From Oxalobacter formigenes (GTDB lineage Bacteria > Pseudomonadota > Gammaproteobacteria > Burkholderiales > Burkholderiaceae_D), in NCBI GenBank assembly GCA_019424645.1, contig JAHYZB010000082.1:1-30711 (forward strand): DNA of 30,711 bases, in the 5' to 3' direction. The position numbers and the translations under genes were made by a program. The number at the start of each line of letters is the position of its first letter. The stretch's first letter is position 1. Positions 8,308 through 16,816 of the stretch are shown piece by piece. Below the pieces are notes generated by a model. It did no database searches and was not told the DNA's origin. It saw only the letters and a list, made by a program, of their open reading frames with translations.

Positions 8308-8385
8308 TATTTCAAATCAATATATTATCTGTTTTTATTAAAGTAATATATTAATTTTTATCGAGATAAAAAGACTTTAGACGAT

Positions 8386-8425
8386 AAAAAAAGGAAGAAA
8401 TCCATTCGGGATTGCTTCCTTTTTT
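8386..8425. terminator. Bidirectional terminator between rnk and the small secreted gene
   Basis: An interrupted stem, GGAAG-AATCC with GGATT-CTTCC (8393-8419), carries one internal mismatch. It is flanked by seven A on the left and seven T on the right. It can end rnk on the plus strand and the convergent minus-strand gene. Confidence 0.85.
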
Positions 8426-8476
8426 ATTGTGCACGGTTTCTGCTGCAAAAACAGATAGCGGCTCGTCTGTAACGTT

Positions 8477-8776
8477 TTAGCGGCGGTGTTTGCGCATGTA
8501 ACCGCGTGAGTGCTGGAATTGCTGGACATCACGATGATAATCGCGGCTCAGGTTTTCTTCCTGCCGCCTGACATTATCCTATTGCCGTTGCATCCGCTGG
8601 TAATCGTTATAGGGGTCCTCATAACGGGGTGCAGGATTATGATGACGATACTGTGATTCCGAATTGTACTGGGAGTCAAAATAACCAAAAGGGATATCGG
8701 CATACGCGACCGATGTCAGCGAAACGGCACAGGATGCCAGTGCGCCAAGCAAAAAAGACCGTTTGATGCAATTCAT
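8477..8776 (-). pseudogene. Small secreted Tyr/Gln/Arg-rich protein interrupted by an amber codon
   Basis: The frame from the ATG at 8776 encodes a signal peptide (MNCIKRSFLLGALASC then AVSLTSVAYA, cleavage before DIPFG). A polar tail rich in Tyr, Gln, Asn, Arg and His follows, and TAG stops it after 65 residues at 8581-8579. The same frame then runs on for 33 more codons to TAA at 8479-8477, with matching composition (DNVRRQEENLSRDY... QQFQHSRGYMRKHRR). Nothing else explains the open stretch. A single C-to-T change of CAG to TAG is the simplest reading, leaving a truncated exported peptide. If not a pseudogene, the product is a 65-residue periplasmic peptide. No family was recognised. Confidence 0.7.
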
Positions 8777-9045
8777 GAAACTCCTCCAGTAACTGATAGG
8801 TGATGGGGACTTTTACAGGTTAATGCATAACCCGATCCTATCCAAATCCGGAAACCGTCTATTGATCCAATGCGGGTAAAAACAGCTTTTTTCGGCACCT
8901 CCTGTATCGAAAATGTTACATTTGGGAAATTTTCAATGATGAGACTTCCCTAAAATAATCCACACAGATCAAACTTTTTTATTGCCAGGCACGGTATCAT
9001 CAAACCCGTTAGAGCAATAAACGCTCAATTGAACCGGGGTATCGT

Positions 9046-10140
9046 GTGAAATACAAACATGTCGTTTTCGATCTGGATTCCGTTCTTGATGAAAAAGAAT
9101 CAGATCCGGTACGAGGCAAAAACCACTTTCCGGCGCCAGTCTGTTCCTGTTCAGGCATCCGTCCGCTCATACAGGGACTGAAAGCCATGTCATACACCCT
9201 GGGAGCCCTGTCATCTGAAGCAGGAAACCGGCTGGACGGTTTCAGACAATCGGCCATATTCTCTTACTTTACCTATAGTATGGATCTGTCCTGTACCAGT
9301 GGACACATTAACCCCATCCGGTTCTATCTCGACAAGACAGACGCACAGCCAGATGAAATGCTTTTCGTGACATCCCATGAAAAAGGCCTTCACTTCGCCA
9401 GAGACGCCGGTGTCGATTGCGCATTGACCCTCTGGAATATCTGCGACTGTTCATCCGAAAACGCGACATACCGTTTTTCCCACCCCCATGAACTGGCCGT
9501 CATGCTCGGCAAACAGGATAAACAGCCTGCCGTCGACCCCTTGCTTTCATGGGCCATCGAACTCCAGTTCATTGCACAGGCTGGCCAGACATACTCGAAA
9601 GACCCGTTCGATCTGGAACGTTTTGACCGCATCCGGGAAATCTCGGCCGAAATCATGGCAACAAAATCAGGACTTTCAATGGGTATCGTCAAGGAACTGT
9701 TCTGCAATGAATCGGGATTCCAGACCCCCAAACTCGATACACGGGCAGCCATATTCGAAAACGGCAGGATATTGATGGTCAGGGAAGGGGACAAATGGTC
9801 GCTCCCCGGTGGCTGGGTCGATGTTGACCAGTCTGTCGCCTCCAATACCGTCAAGGAAGTCCGTGAAGAAGCAGGGCTTGACGTCGAACCGGTCAGGCTG
9901 ATCGCCGCTCTCGACGGGAATAAAAAACAGGACAGGCGATACGTTTATGGAATCTGCAAACTCTTCGTCCTGTGCCACTCGACAGGCGGCCAGTTTCATG
10001 AAAATTCCGAGACCTCGGAAAGCGGCTGGTTTTCCCTCGACAATCTGCCGCCCCTTTTTACCGATAAAAATACCGAAGAGCAGGTCAGAATGTGCTTTCT
10101 GGCGGCTGCCGACGAAAACTGGCAGGTTCTGTTTGACTGA
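9046..10140 (+). CDS. HAD-like / Nudix hydrolase fusion protein
   Basis: This 364-residue cytosolic protein joins two modules. Residues 1-150 look like a HAD-superfamily phosphatase: Asp9 and Asp11 of motif I remain (FDLDSVLDE), but the expected Gly-Thr is Ser-Val, the motif III lysine is not seen, and the motif IV acidic pair is replaced (FVTSHEKGL). Residues 165-235 resemble the helical N-terminal domain of YjhB-type Nudix proteins. The Nudix domain follows with box G256-x5-Q262-x7-K270-E271-V-R-E274-E275-x-G277, where the usual first Glu is Gln and Arg is Lys but the metal-binding REExG core stays. The start is GTG with a GGGG-type RBS, needed to include the HAD motif I strand. The substrate is unknown, perhaps a nucleotide sugar or ADP-ribose. 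Confidence 0.82.
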   Translation: MKYKHVVFDLDSVLDEKESDPVRGKNHFPAPVCSCSGIRPLIQGLKAMSYTLGALSSEAGNRLDGFRQSAIFSYFTYSMDLSCTSGHINPIRFYLDKTDAQPDEMLFVTSHEKGLHFARDAGVDCALTLWNICDCSSENATYRFSHPHELAVMLGKQDKQPAVDPLLSWAIELQFIAQAGQTYSKDPFDLERFDRIREISAEIMATKSGLSMGIVKELFCNESGFQTPKLDTRAAIFENGRILMVREGDKWSLPGGWVDVDQSVASNTVKEVREEAGLDVEPVRLIAALDGNKKQDRRYVYGICKLFVLCHSTGGQFHENSETSESGWFSLDNLPPLFTDKNTEEQVRMCFLAAADENWQVLFD

Positions 10141-10319
10141 ACCTGAAAAAGCATTAAATCGCCCTTGACTGGTGTCCGGACGTCTATCTGTCACCGTCAC
10201 TTTTCATCTGGTGTTCGTGATTGCGTTTCAAAACAGAATCGTTCATGGAAAAAGCGCATTTTTGCGGGACAGCCGTTTCACCACCTATTGGATCACGATC
10301 AAATGAGTGACAAACGGAT

Positions 10320-10348
10320 TTGCGCCCTCTGGTCTCAATCTTTATACT
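10320..10348 (+). promoter_or_regulatory. Sigma-70-like promoter of the DUF805 gene
   Basis: TTGCGC (10320-10325), a 17-base spacer and TATACT (10343-10348) lie 33 bases before the ATG at 10381. The position argues for that start rather than upstream codons in the same frame. Confidence 0.6.
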
Positions 10349-10380
10349 ACGAACACTTCGAAACACTTTTAATCGGGCAT

Positions 10381-10722
10381 ATGAAAAACTGGTTCACTAT
10401 TTATCTGGATATATTTCGCGATTTCAGCAATTTTGACGGCCGTTCGACCCGGTTGGAAATGTGGAACTTCCTGATCAATAACATCGTCATCGGGACTATC
10501 CTGATTTTGCTTATCGGGCCCTTCGCCTGGATTTTCAATGTCGCCGTCTTCATCGCGTCCTTCGGTCTGACTGTCCGCCGCTTTCACGATGTGGGGCTTA
10601 ATGGCTGGTTTCTGATAGGACTGATCATTCCCATTCTCAATCTGCTCTTTTTCGCGATGCTCTATTTTTTCAAAAGCGACGCAGGAACCAACAAATACGG
10701 TCCCAATCCTTACGGAGCCTGA
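10381..10722 (+). CDS. DUF805 family inner-membrane protein
   Basis: This 113-residue membrane protein begins with the characteristic soluble stretch containing DFSNFDGRSTRLEMWNF, followed by hydrophobic helices at about 35-70 and 80-103. It carries the RRFHDVGLNGW motif between helices and the terminal GTNKYGPNPYG motif of the DUF805 (YhaH-like) family. The function of the family is not established. The frame extends upstream to 10165, but that extension looks unlike the family and would precede the promoter at 10320-10348. Confidence 0.88.
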   Translation: MKNWFTIYLDIFRDFSNFDGRSTRLEMWNFLINNIVIGTILILLIGPFAWIFNVAVFIASFGLTVRRFHDVGLNGWFLIGLIIPILNLLFFAMLYFFKSDAGTNKYGPNPYGA

Positions 10723-10723
10723 T

Positions 10724-10763
10724 AAAAAAAGACTTTGCCGATCAATCAGTCAAAGTCTTTTTT
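10724..10763. terminator. Bidirectional terminator between convergent genes
   Basis: GACTTTG (10731-10737) / CAAAGTC (10751-10757) with a 13-base loop is flanked by seven A and six T. It serves the DUF805 gene on plus and the zinc-ribbon gene on minus. Confidence 0.88.
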
Positions 10764-10787
10764 CTTTTCAAATCAGTGAAAAACAGG

Positions 10788-11054
10788 CTAATCCGCCACC
10801 TTCCAGCGTTTCAGGGTAGGGAAGAAGCCTTTCATGATCTGGCGTGCCTCATCCCGGGTCATTCCCGTACTTGACGCCATATGTGGCGCGCAATGCTCGA
10901 TCATCTCGTCCATCGTCATGTCCCACGTGAACTTGCCGTGGTTAAAGCAATAGCTGCAATAATCCTTGTTGTCCGTTCCGTTGGCGTTTTTTCCGTAAGT
11001 GGCATCCCGATCCGACATCGGCATTCCGCAAGACTGGCAATATATCTTTTCCAT
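10788..11054 (-). CDS. Putative zinc-ribbon domain protein
   Basis: This 88-residue protein starts with MEKIYCQSCGMPM and contains a four-cysteine ribbon (C6, C9 and a YCSYC pair near residues 32-36), followed by an acidic helical tail with MTMDEMIEHC and MTRDEARQIM. It matches the putative zinc-ribbon family whose members begin CQSCGMP; their role is unknown. The frame is open to 11126, but the ATG at 11054 is preceded by AAAGG at normal spacing and aligns with family members. A cytosolic location is inferred. Confidence 0.85.
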   Translation of the reverse strand: MEKIYCQSCGMPMSDRDATYGKNANGTDNKDYCSYCFNHGKFTWDMTMDEMIEHCAPHMASSTGMTRDEARQIMKGFFPTLKRWKVAD

Positions 11055-11362
11055 AGACACCTTTCCGAGAATCTTTATTGACAGTGGCATGGCCGTTCTT
11101 CGCCATCCGAACGTTCTTTTTAACACTTATACATATAAATTTGCCCATTGAAAAGTATTTTTTACATCAGGGCGATTATTCCATTTCATGCCTATAGAGT
11201 AACCGTCTTGATCCGACACATCAATAGAGATGAAATTCAGGAATTGATCGAGGGCAATCCAACACGACAAAATACCCGTCATATGGGCAGACAAACCACA
11301 GTATCCTTCAGGTTCCGGATGTATTTTCCGGATTTCCCGGACAGTTTCACTACAGGCGCCAG
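11055..11362. other. Intergenic region upstream of the zinc-ribbon gene
   Basis: I see no supported gene in these roughly 308 bases. They lie between the 3' end of the metallophosphoesterase gene and the start of the zinc-ribbon gene, both on minus. No clear T-tailed hairpin follows the metallophosphoesterase. The promoter for the zinc-ribbon gene is presumably here. Confidence 0.4.
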
Positions 11363-12493
11363 TCAGTCTGCATGCAAAACGATTTCGGTAATTTCCGCAG
11401 GACGACCCAGCCTGATGGGAAAACCGTTCCACAAGCCCGTTCCATTGCTGACGTAAAGCTTCATATCGCCAACGTCGTAAAGGCCGGAAACGAATCCTTC
11501 ATTCAATAACTGCACAAGCCAGTGAGCGCCCATCATCTGGCCGCCATGGGTATGGCCGGACAATTGAAGACTGACTCCGGCCTCCGCATTTTTTGCAGCA
11601 TCCCTTGGCTGATGTGCCAGCAAAATGACCGGCGCATCATCGGGAATGCCATTCAAGGCCGCTTTGATGTCCGGCTCGGGCAAACCGAAATTCGGCGCGA
11701 CCCGATCCGTTGTGCCCGCAATCACCAATGGACGATCATTGACAATCACGACGGCATGCCAGTTTTTCAGCATATTCAGGCCGAGGCCGTCAAAAGCCTT
11801 CATCCATGCGACATAATCTGAATAATATTCATGGTTTCCCGGAATGGAAAAGACGCCGTATTTTGCACGGAAATCGCTAAAAGGCGCGACATCATTGACA
11901 CGGTTTTCGACAGTACCATCAACGAGATCGCCCGTAATAAGGATCAGGTCGGGATTCAATGCATTGGTCTTCTCAACGACGGCACGGTTGTGCTCACCGG
12001 TCAACAGACGGCTGGCGTGCAAATCGCTTAACTGGACGACCTTGAGGCCATCCATTTCAGGCGGCAATCCTTTAATAGAAATATCCACCATTTTGACGTC
12101 AGGAACCCGGACAGCCTGCCAGACGCCAATAGCCGAGAAAACAAGTGCCGCAGTCAACAAAACCGCATTCACGCGGTTTGGTGAAAACGGTGGTCTCCGT
12201 GTTTTCCTGATCCTTCTCCAGAGGAGGGAAACGAAGGAAAACACGTCTTTTAACAGGAAAAAAATAGCCAGCAAAAAGAAAGAACCAAACAGCCAGCCCA
12301 TGAAAATGAGCACCCCTGTGGGCAATTCGGGCGAAGCCATATTACCGAAAACCATTCTGCCGATGAAATGGTACTGGGAAAGCAGGACAATAAAAATCCC
12401 GGCAATCCATTTGACAGGTTTCTTCCATCGAAGAGGAGGAACCAGTCTTAATGCGACATAAATACCGATGATCGTTGCAAAGATATGGAACAT
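11363..12493 (-). CDS. Membrane-anchored metallophosphoesterase (YaeI-like)
   Basis: This 376-residue protein has four predicted membrane helices in its first 135 residues (about 3-20, 30-48, 60-82, 112-130). A calcineurin-like phosphoesterase domain follows with all signature blocks: LSDLHAS (DxH), TGDLVDG (GDxxD), GNHEYY (GNHE), LLAHQP and SGHTHGGQ (GHxH). These residues coordinate two metal ions. Homologues include YaeI, which hydrolyses phosphodiesters and may act on lipid-linked substrates. The active site probably faces the membrane surface. It begins about 150 bases after the cupin gene on the same strand and could be reached by readthrough, but an intervening hairpin suggests separate expression. 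Confidence 0.92.
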   Translation of the reverse strand: MFHIFATIIGIYVALRLVPPLRWKKPVKWIAGIFIVLLSQYHFIGRMVFGNMASPELPTGVLIFMGWLFGSFFLLAIFFLLKDVFSFVSLLWRRIRKTRRPPFSPNRVNAVLLTAALVFSAIGVWQAVRVPDVKMVDISIKGLPPEMDGLKVVQLSDLHASRLLTGEHNRAVVEKTNALNPDLILITGDLVDGTVENRVNDVAPFSDFRAKYGVFSIPGNHEYYSDYVAWMKAFDGLGLNMLKNWHAVVIVNDRPLVIAGTTDRVAPNFGLPEPDIKAALNGIPDDAPVILLAHQPRDAAKNAEAGVSLQLSGHTHGGQMMGAHWLVQLLNEGFVSGLYDVGDMKLYVSNGTGLWNGFPIRLGRPAEITEIVLHAD

Positions 12494-12526
12494 GCTTTTC
12501 AGGCTTTCAGGAATAGGCTAATTGAA

Positions 12527-12556
12527 CAGGCGACCTCCCTGCGGGAAAGTCGCCTG
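12527..12556 (-). terminator. Possible operon terminator or attenuator after the cupin gene
   Basis: CAGGCGAC (12527-12534) / GTCGCCTG (12549-12556) encloses a further TCCC/GGGA pairing. No strong T run follows on minus (TTCAATTAG), so it may be a leaky terminator before the metallophosphoesterase gene. Confidence 0.5.
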
Positions 12557-12642
12557 AAGCCGGTAGTTTACTTCATATTATCTATTGACGTTGCTGGCAA
12601 ATTGCAAGGTTTCTTTTCGATAACGGCCGGACAAAAACGCAT

Positions 12643-13137
12643 TCATCTTCCCGAATATTGCTCATCCGTTACCTTTTCCAGCCAGTCGACGTTTTTGCCG
12701 TTCACATCGCCTGTTATCGCAAGATGCGTCATGGCAGAATCAGGAGTGGCGCCATGCCAGTGCCTGACTCCCGCAGGACAGCGGATCACGTCACCGGGAT
12801 GGATTTCAACGACCGGCTGTCCCCATTCCTGCGTGAGACCTGCACCGGAGATGACGATCAGGGTCTGACCAGCCGGGTGCGTGTGCCATGCCGAACGTGC
12901 ACCGGCCTCAAAAATCACGAAAGCTCCGGAGGCAGGCAATTCCGCCGTGGGTGAAAACGACATATAGACGTCTACCTTGCCGGTGAAAAAAGATTCAGGC
13001 CCTCTGAACGAGCCCTCTGATCCGCTTTTCGACACCGTTTGTGTCTTTGATACCATTTTGTCATTGACGGTTCCTGCCTGCGCTGCCGCTGCGGCAAACA
13101 AAACCGGAACGAGAACCATAGTAAAAATCCGATTCAT
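12643..13137 (-). CDS. Exported cupin-domain protein
   Basis: This 164-residue protein has an N-terminal signal peptide (MNRIFTMVLVPVLFAAAAAQA, cleavage before GTVND) and a single cupin domain. Metal ligands are visible as HTHP...Q in SAWHTHPAGQ and a later His in GVRHWHG, with the PGDVIRCPAG turn between them. This is the mononuclear Mn/Fe cupin pattern also seen in cupin-type hydroxynitrile lyases and in many proteins encoded beside carboxymuconolactone-decarboxylase genes. An ATG at 13143 is in frame, but the one at 13137 is preferred because AAGG lies seven bases before it. It is the last gene of the five-gene operon, 29 bases after the SDR gene. Its reaction is unknown. Confidence 0.87.
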   Translation of the reverse strand: MNRIFTMVLVPVLFAAAAAQAGTVNDKMVSKTQTVSKSGSEGSFRGPESFFTGKVDVYMSFSPTAELPASGAFVIFEAGARSAWHTHPAGQTLIVISGAGLTQEWGQPVVEIHPGDVIRCPAGVRHWHGATPDSAMTHLAITGDVNGKNVDWLEKVTDEQYSGR

Positions 13138-13166
13138 TTCCATACCTTACCCAATCAAAACAGTAT

Positions 13167-13910
13167 TCAAAATTCCTGTGAAGTCGGCCGGATAACAATT
13201 TCATTAATGGCCGTATCATCCGGCTGTGAAATGGCATACGCCACGGCATTGGCAACGCTCGCAGCAGGAATGGCATATTTTGCATAACCGGCAATGACCG
13301 CATCACGTGTCTTCTCATCCGAACTGCCATACATCAGTTCGGATTCCACATAACCGGGATAAATGACCGTCGAACGGAATTTGCCTGCCGATTCCACCCG
13401 AATGCCTTCGGAGAGGGCACGCACGGCATATTTGGTTGCAGAATAAACCGTCCCGGTTCCTGCGGCGACCTTGATGCCCGCCACGGATGAGATATTGATG
13501 AAATGGCCTGACTGCTGTTTTTCGAAAACAGGCCATGCCGCCGCAACGCCATACAAAACGCCCTTGATATTGATGTCGATCATCCGGTCCCATTCATCCA
13601 CTTTCAGCGACGAAAGAGGGGCCTGAGCCATCAATCCCGCGTTACCGACCAGTACGTCCACGCGTCCCAGCCTGGCAACGACATCATCGACCAACTCCCT
13701 GAGCTGTTTTTCAACCGTCACATCAACAGTGTAATACAAGGCTTTTCCGCCGGCTGCGTTGATTTCAGCGCTTATTTTTTCCAGCCGATCCTTTCTTCTC
13801 GCAGCCAATACAACGGCAGCGCCTAGCGAGGCAAGCTTGCGCACAATCGCCTCACCGATACCGCTGCTTGCACCTGTGACGATGACGACCTTATTCCCAA
13901 TATTGTCCAT
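13167..13910 (-). CDS. SDR-family oxidoreductase (operon gene 4)
   Basis: This 247-residue classical SDR has cofactor motif TGASSGIG at about 12-19, an Arg-rich segment after strand 2 (LAARRKDRLE) that suggests NADPH preference, NAG in strand 4, INISSVAG with the catalytic Ser, and the YSATK active site. It resembles YdfG/serine-dehydrogenase-like and dehydratase-like SDRs; the substrate is not evident. It begins 35 bases after the carboxymuconolactone-decarboxylase-like gene and ends 29 bases before the cupin, consistent with one transcript. It is not closely similar to the SDR at 251-1009. Confidence 0.92.
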   Translation of the reverse strand: MDNIGNKVVIVTGASSGIGEAIVRKLASLGAAVVLAARRKDRLEKISAEINAAGGKALYYTVDVTVEKQLRELVDDVVARLGRVDVLVGNAGLMAQAPLSSLKVDEWDRMIDINIKGVLYGVAAAWPVFEKQQSGHFINISSVAGIKVAAGTGTVYSATKYAVRALSEGIRVESAGKFRSTVIYPGYVESELMYGSSDEKTRDAVIAGYAKYAIPAASVANAVAYAISQPDDTAINEIVIRPTSQEF

Positions 13911-13945
13911 TATATTTTCCCTGAAAATATTTATAATTCAATAAT

Positions 13946-14695
13946 TTACGAATTGATCTTCGTGCGTTTTTTCAAAACCTCGCCAAACACTTTTCCGGCA
14001 AGCGCACTTTCATTTTTGCCCACATCACGATCCAGAACGGAAATGATTCCCGCAATCTGCGACTGGCTCAAACCTACGTTCATCGCCGCATTCAAATGAT
14101 ATTGAAGCTGTGCGTCCGTCCCGCCCAAAGCGGCGAGAGCGGCAACCGTGGCGACCTCACGGTCGGAAAACTCCAGCACCCCACGCCCGAATATGTCGGC
14201 AAAAAGATGTTCCTTCAAAAAGGTATCGATCCCCGGCGCAAAAAGCTGGTATCCGCTTTTTGGCGGCACCTCAGTCACTGCCGACAATCTCATGCGAACC
14301 GCTTCGCCATAAGCATCCCGATCCGTGCCGGGCGGAAGACCCCGCACTTGTGTACCGGGGGAATCGGCAATACCGGCCTTTTCCCGTTCATCCATAACCG
14401 TCATGAACGTCTGGATACCGTTCAGGCTTCTCGGGAAACCGGTATAAGCATACAACTGGATCAATACCTCCTTGATCTCATTGACCGTCAACCCGGCATC
14501 AAGACCATCGTTCAATGCCGTTTTCAGTTTCGGCAAATTGCCATTGGCCGTAAAAGCCGCAATCGTCACGATCTTTTCCTGTCTGGCGTCAAGCGCCGTT
14601 TTTGCTTTTGCCATTTCATCCGCCCTTGCCATATTGCCCAGACAGAGCAGGGCAAACATCACCCCAACCAGTCTGGAAAATGAGTTGGTTGCCAT
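13946..14695 (-). CDS. Exported carboxymuconolactone decarboxylase-like protein
   Basis: This 249-residue protein has a signal peptide (hydrophobic FSRLVGVMFALLCLGNMARA, cleavage before DEM) and two CMD/AhpD-like helical repeats, about 35-115 and 155-240. Each repeat shows the family pattern of AALxAxGxxxxLxxHLxxAxxxGLSxxEIxxxI. The CxxC peroxidatic pair of AhpD is absent; there is no cysteine where the motif should be (YAYTGFPRSLNG), so an AhpD-type thiol peroxidase role is unlikely. Exported CMD proteins often accompany cupins, aldo/keto reductases and AraC regulators in proteobacteria, with function unproven. The gaps to its neighbours are 58 and 35 bases. Confidence 0.88.
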   Translation of the reverse strand: MATNSFSRLVGVMFALLCLGNMARADEMAKAKTALDARQEKIVTIAAFTANGNLPKLKTALNDGLDAGLTVNEIKEVLIQLYAYTGFPRSLNGIQTFMTVMDEREKAGIADSPGTQVRGLPPGTDRDAYGEAVRMRLSAVTEVPPKSGYQLFAPGIDTFLKEHLFADIFGRGVLEFSDREVATVAALAALGGTDAQLQYHLNAAMNVGLSQSQIAGIISVLDRDVGKNESALAGKVFGEVLKKRTKINS

Positions 14696-14753
14696 TTTCT
14701 GATCCTTCTTTAAAAGACCGGCTTTCCGCCAGTGCGGTTCCCGGCAATTCTGC

Positions 14754-15749
14754 CTAACGGTTGATCATCCTTGCGTATTTTTCCGGATACCTGTCCCCAA
14801 CCAGACTGATTTTCGACGCGGCATAATCGATTTCCAGCAAATCTTCCGCCGACAGTTCGATTTTGACCGAACCGATGTTTTCTTCCAGCCGCGTCTGTTT
14901 CGTCGTTCCCGGAATCGGAACCATCCATGTTTTTTGCGCCAAAACCCATGCCAGTGCGATCTGCGCAGGTGTTGCCTGTTTCCGTTCAGCCATTTTTCCG
15001 ACCAGATCGACCATCGTCTGATTCGCTTTCAAGGCTTCAGGAGTAAAGCGCGGCAGCGTATTCCGGAAATCGGACGCATCGAAAGTCGTTTTTTCATTCA
15101 TTTTCCCCGTCAGAAAACCCTTCCCAAGCGGACTGAATGGCACAAAACCGATGCCGAGTTCTTCCAGAGTCGGGATAATTTCCTTTTCCGGTTCACGCCA
15201 CCAGAGCGAATATTCGCTTTGGAGGGCTGCAACCGGACAAATGGCATGCGCACGCCGGATGACATCGGCACTGGCTTCGGACAGGCCGAAATACTTCACC
15301 TTGCCTTCGGAAATCAGGTCTTTCACCGTCCCCGCCACATCTTCAATCGGCACTCCCGGATCAACGCGATGCTGATAAAACAAATCGATCACATCTGTCT
15401 TCAGACGCTTCAAAGACGCTTCAGCCACTTCGCGGATATGCTCCGGACGGCTGTCCAGTTTCGTCCATTTACCGCCGTCATCGACATTGGCGGTAAAACC
15501 GAACTTGGTGGCAATCGTCACATCGTAACGGAAGGGCGCAAGTGCCTCGGCAACCAGTTTTTCATTCGTGAAGGGTCCATACACTTCAGCCGTATCGAAA
15601 AAAGTCACTCCCTGTTCAAATGCACTCCGGATAACACCGATCATGTCGTTTTTATCACCGGCAGGCCCATATCCGAAACTCATCCCCATACAGCCAAGCC
15701 CGAGAGCCGAGACTTCAAGGCCGCTGTTTCCCAATTTCCTTTTTTGCAT
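14754..15749 (-). CDS. Aldo/keto reductase
   Basis: This 331-residue cytosolic NADPH-dependent TIM-barrel reductase has the full tetrad: Asp52 and Tyr57 (FFDTAEVYG), Lys82 (IATKFGF) and His127 (YQHRVDP). The C-terminal cofactor-binding loop reads PIPGTTKQTRLEEN. It belongs to the AKR13/YajO-like group that reduces aldehydes and ketones. It starts only 11 bases after the upstream alcohol dehydrogenase gene, so the two are translated from one mRNA. The pairing of alcohol dehydrogenase and aldo/keto reductase under an AraC regulator parallels yqhD-dkgA under YqhC in E. coli, although this dehydrogenase is a zinc MDR, not a YqhD homologue. Confidence 0.94.
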   Translation of the reverse strand: MQKRKLGNSGLEVSALGLGCMGMSFGYGPAGDKNDMIGVIRSAFEQGVTFFDTAEVYGPFTNEKLVAEALAPFRYDVTIATKFGFTANVDDGGKWTKLDSRPEHIREVAEASLKRLKTDVIDLFYQHRVDPGVPIEDVAGTVKDLISEGKVKYFGLSEASADVIRRAHAICPVAALQSEYSLWWREPEKEIIPTLEELGIGFVPFSPLGKGFLTGKMNEKTTFDASDFRNTLPRFTPEALKANQTMVDLVGKMAERKQATPAQIALAWVLAQKTWMVPIPGTTKQTRLEENIGSVKIELSAEDLLEIDYAASKISLVGDRYPEKYARMINR

Positions 15750-15760
15750 AATTTTCGTTC

Positions 15761-16816
15761 CTATTTGTTTTCAGTTTCAAGCGTTCCCATATCGATGACA
15801 AAGCGATAATGCACGTCGGAACGCTCCATCCGCTCGAAAGCCGTATTGATTTCATCCATCCGGATAATTTCGCATTCAGGCAGGATGTTCTTCCTGGCAC
15901 AAAAATCGAGCAATTCCTGTGTTTCGCGAATGCCTCCTATGGGTGAAGCCGCTATACGGCGGCGACCGAACAGAAGGGGTGCCGTATTCACTTCGGCGAC
16001 CGGCCCGACCTGTCCAACGATAACGAGCGTGCCATCAATATCCAGCAAAGGGGTGTACGGGTTCAGATCGTGTTTGACGGGAACGGTATCGATAATCAGG
16101 TCAAAAGACGACTGAGCCTTGTCCATTGCGGATTTGTCACTCGAAATCAGGAACTTGTCAGCGCCCAGTTCCATGGCGTCAGCCCGTTTTCCTTCCGAAC
16201 GGCTCAACACGGTCACATCGGCTCCCAGTCCGGCTGCCAGCTTGATCGCCATATGACCCAGACCACCCATGCCGATCACACCGACACGGCTGCCGGGGCC
16301 AACGTTCCATGTCCTGAGCGGCGAATACGTCGTGATACCGGCGCACAAAAGCGGAGCGGCACGGGAAAGGTCAAGTCCGTCCGGAACACGCAAAACGAAT
16401 TCCTCACGGACAACGAGATGTTTTGAGTATCCTCCCTGAGTCACAGCATGGTCGATCCTGTCCAGACTGCTATAGGTCATCGTCATGCCTTCACGGCAAA
16501 GCTGTTCTTCCCCCTGATGGCACTGGTCGCATTCCATACAACTGTCGACCATGCAGCCGACGGCAACGGCATCCCCGATCTGGTATTTCGTAACCTTCGC
16601 CCCGACGGCAGTCACCCGCCCGATGATTTCATGACCCGGGACAACCGGATATATGGTCATGCCCCAGTCGTTATGGGACATGTGCATGTCGGAATGGCAA
16701 ACGCCGCAATACAGGACTTCCATTGCAACGTCGTTATCGCGAAGCTCGCGCCGTTCGAAAGAGTAGGGAACCAGTGGGGAATCAGGGGAATGGGATGCAT
16801 AAGCAATTGTTTTCAT
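15761..16816 (-). CDS. NADP-type zinc alcohol dehydrogenase (cinnamyl-alcohol-dehydrogenase/YahK-like)
   Basis: This 351-residue medium-chain dehydrogenase is full length and cytosolic. Catalytic zinc ligands are Cys40 (GVCHSD), His62-Glu63 (GHE) and a cysteine in LLCAGIT. The structural zinc site is DSCMECDQCHQGEEQLC. The Rossmann motif is GMGGLGHMA, followed by VLSRSEGKR, whose Ser-Arg-Lys suggests NADPH. YahK-type enzymes reduce many aldehydes to alcohols. It is the first gene of the minus-strand operon and is transcribed divergently from the AraC regulator. The RBS AAGAGG lies before the ATG at 16816. Confidence 0.94.
   Translation of the reverse strand: MKTIAYASHSPDSPLVPYSFERRELRDNDVAMEVLYCGVCHSDMHMSHNDWGMTIYPVVPGHEIIGRVTAVGAKVTKYQIGDAVAVGCMVDSCMECDQCHQGEEQLCREGMTMTYSSLDRIDHAVTQGGYSKHLVVREEFVLRVPDGLDLSRAAPLLCAGITTYSPLRTWNVGPGSRVGVIGMGGLGHMAIKLAAGLGADVTVLSRSEGKRADAMELGADKFLISSDKSAMDKAQSSFDLIIDTVPVKHDLNPYTPLLDIDGTLVIVGQVGPVAEVNTAPLLFGRRRIAASPIGGIRETQELLDFCARKNILPECEIIRMDEINTAFERMERSDVHYRFVIDMGTLETENK

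Noticed and set aside
10165..10380. N-terminal extension of the DUF805 protein
   Set aside because: It does not resemble family members and would start upstream of the promoter at 10320-10348.
14934..15809. Plus-strand 291-residue frame opposite the aldo/keto reductase
   Set aside because: It is antisense to a complete AKR with all catalytic residues, and the product looks random.
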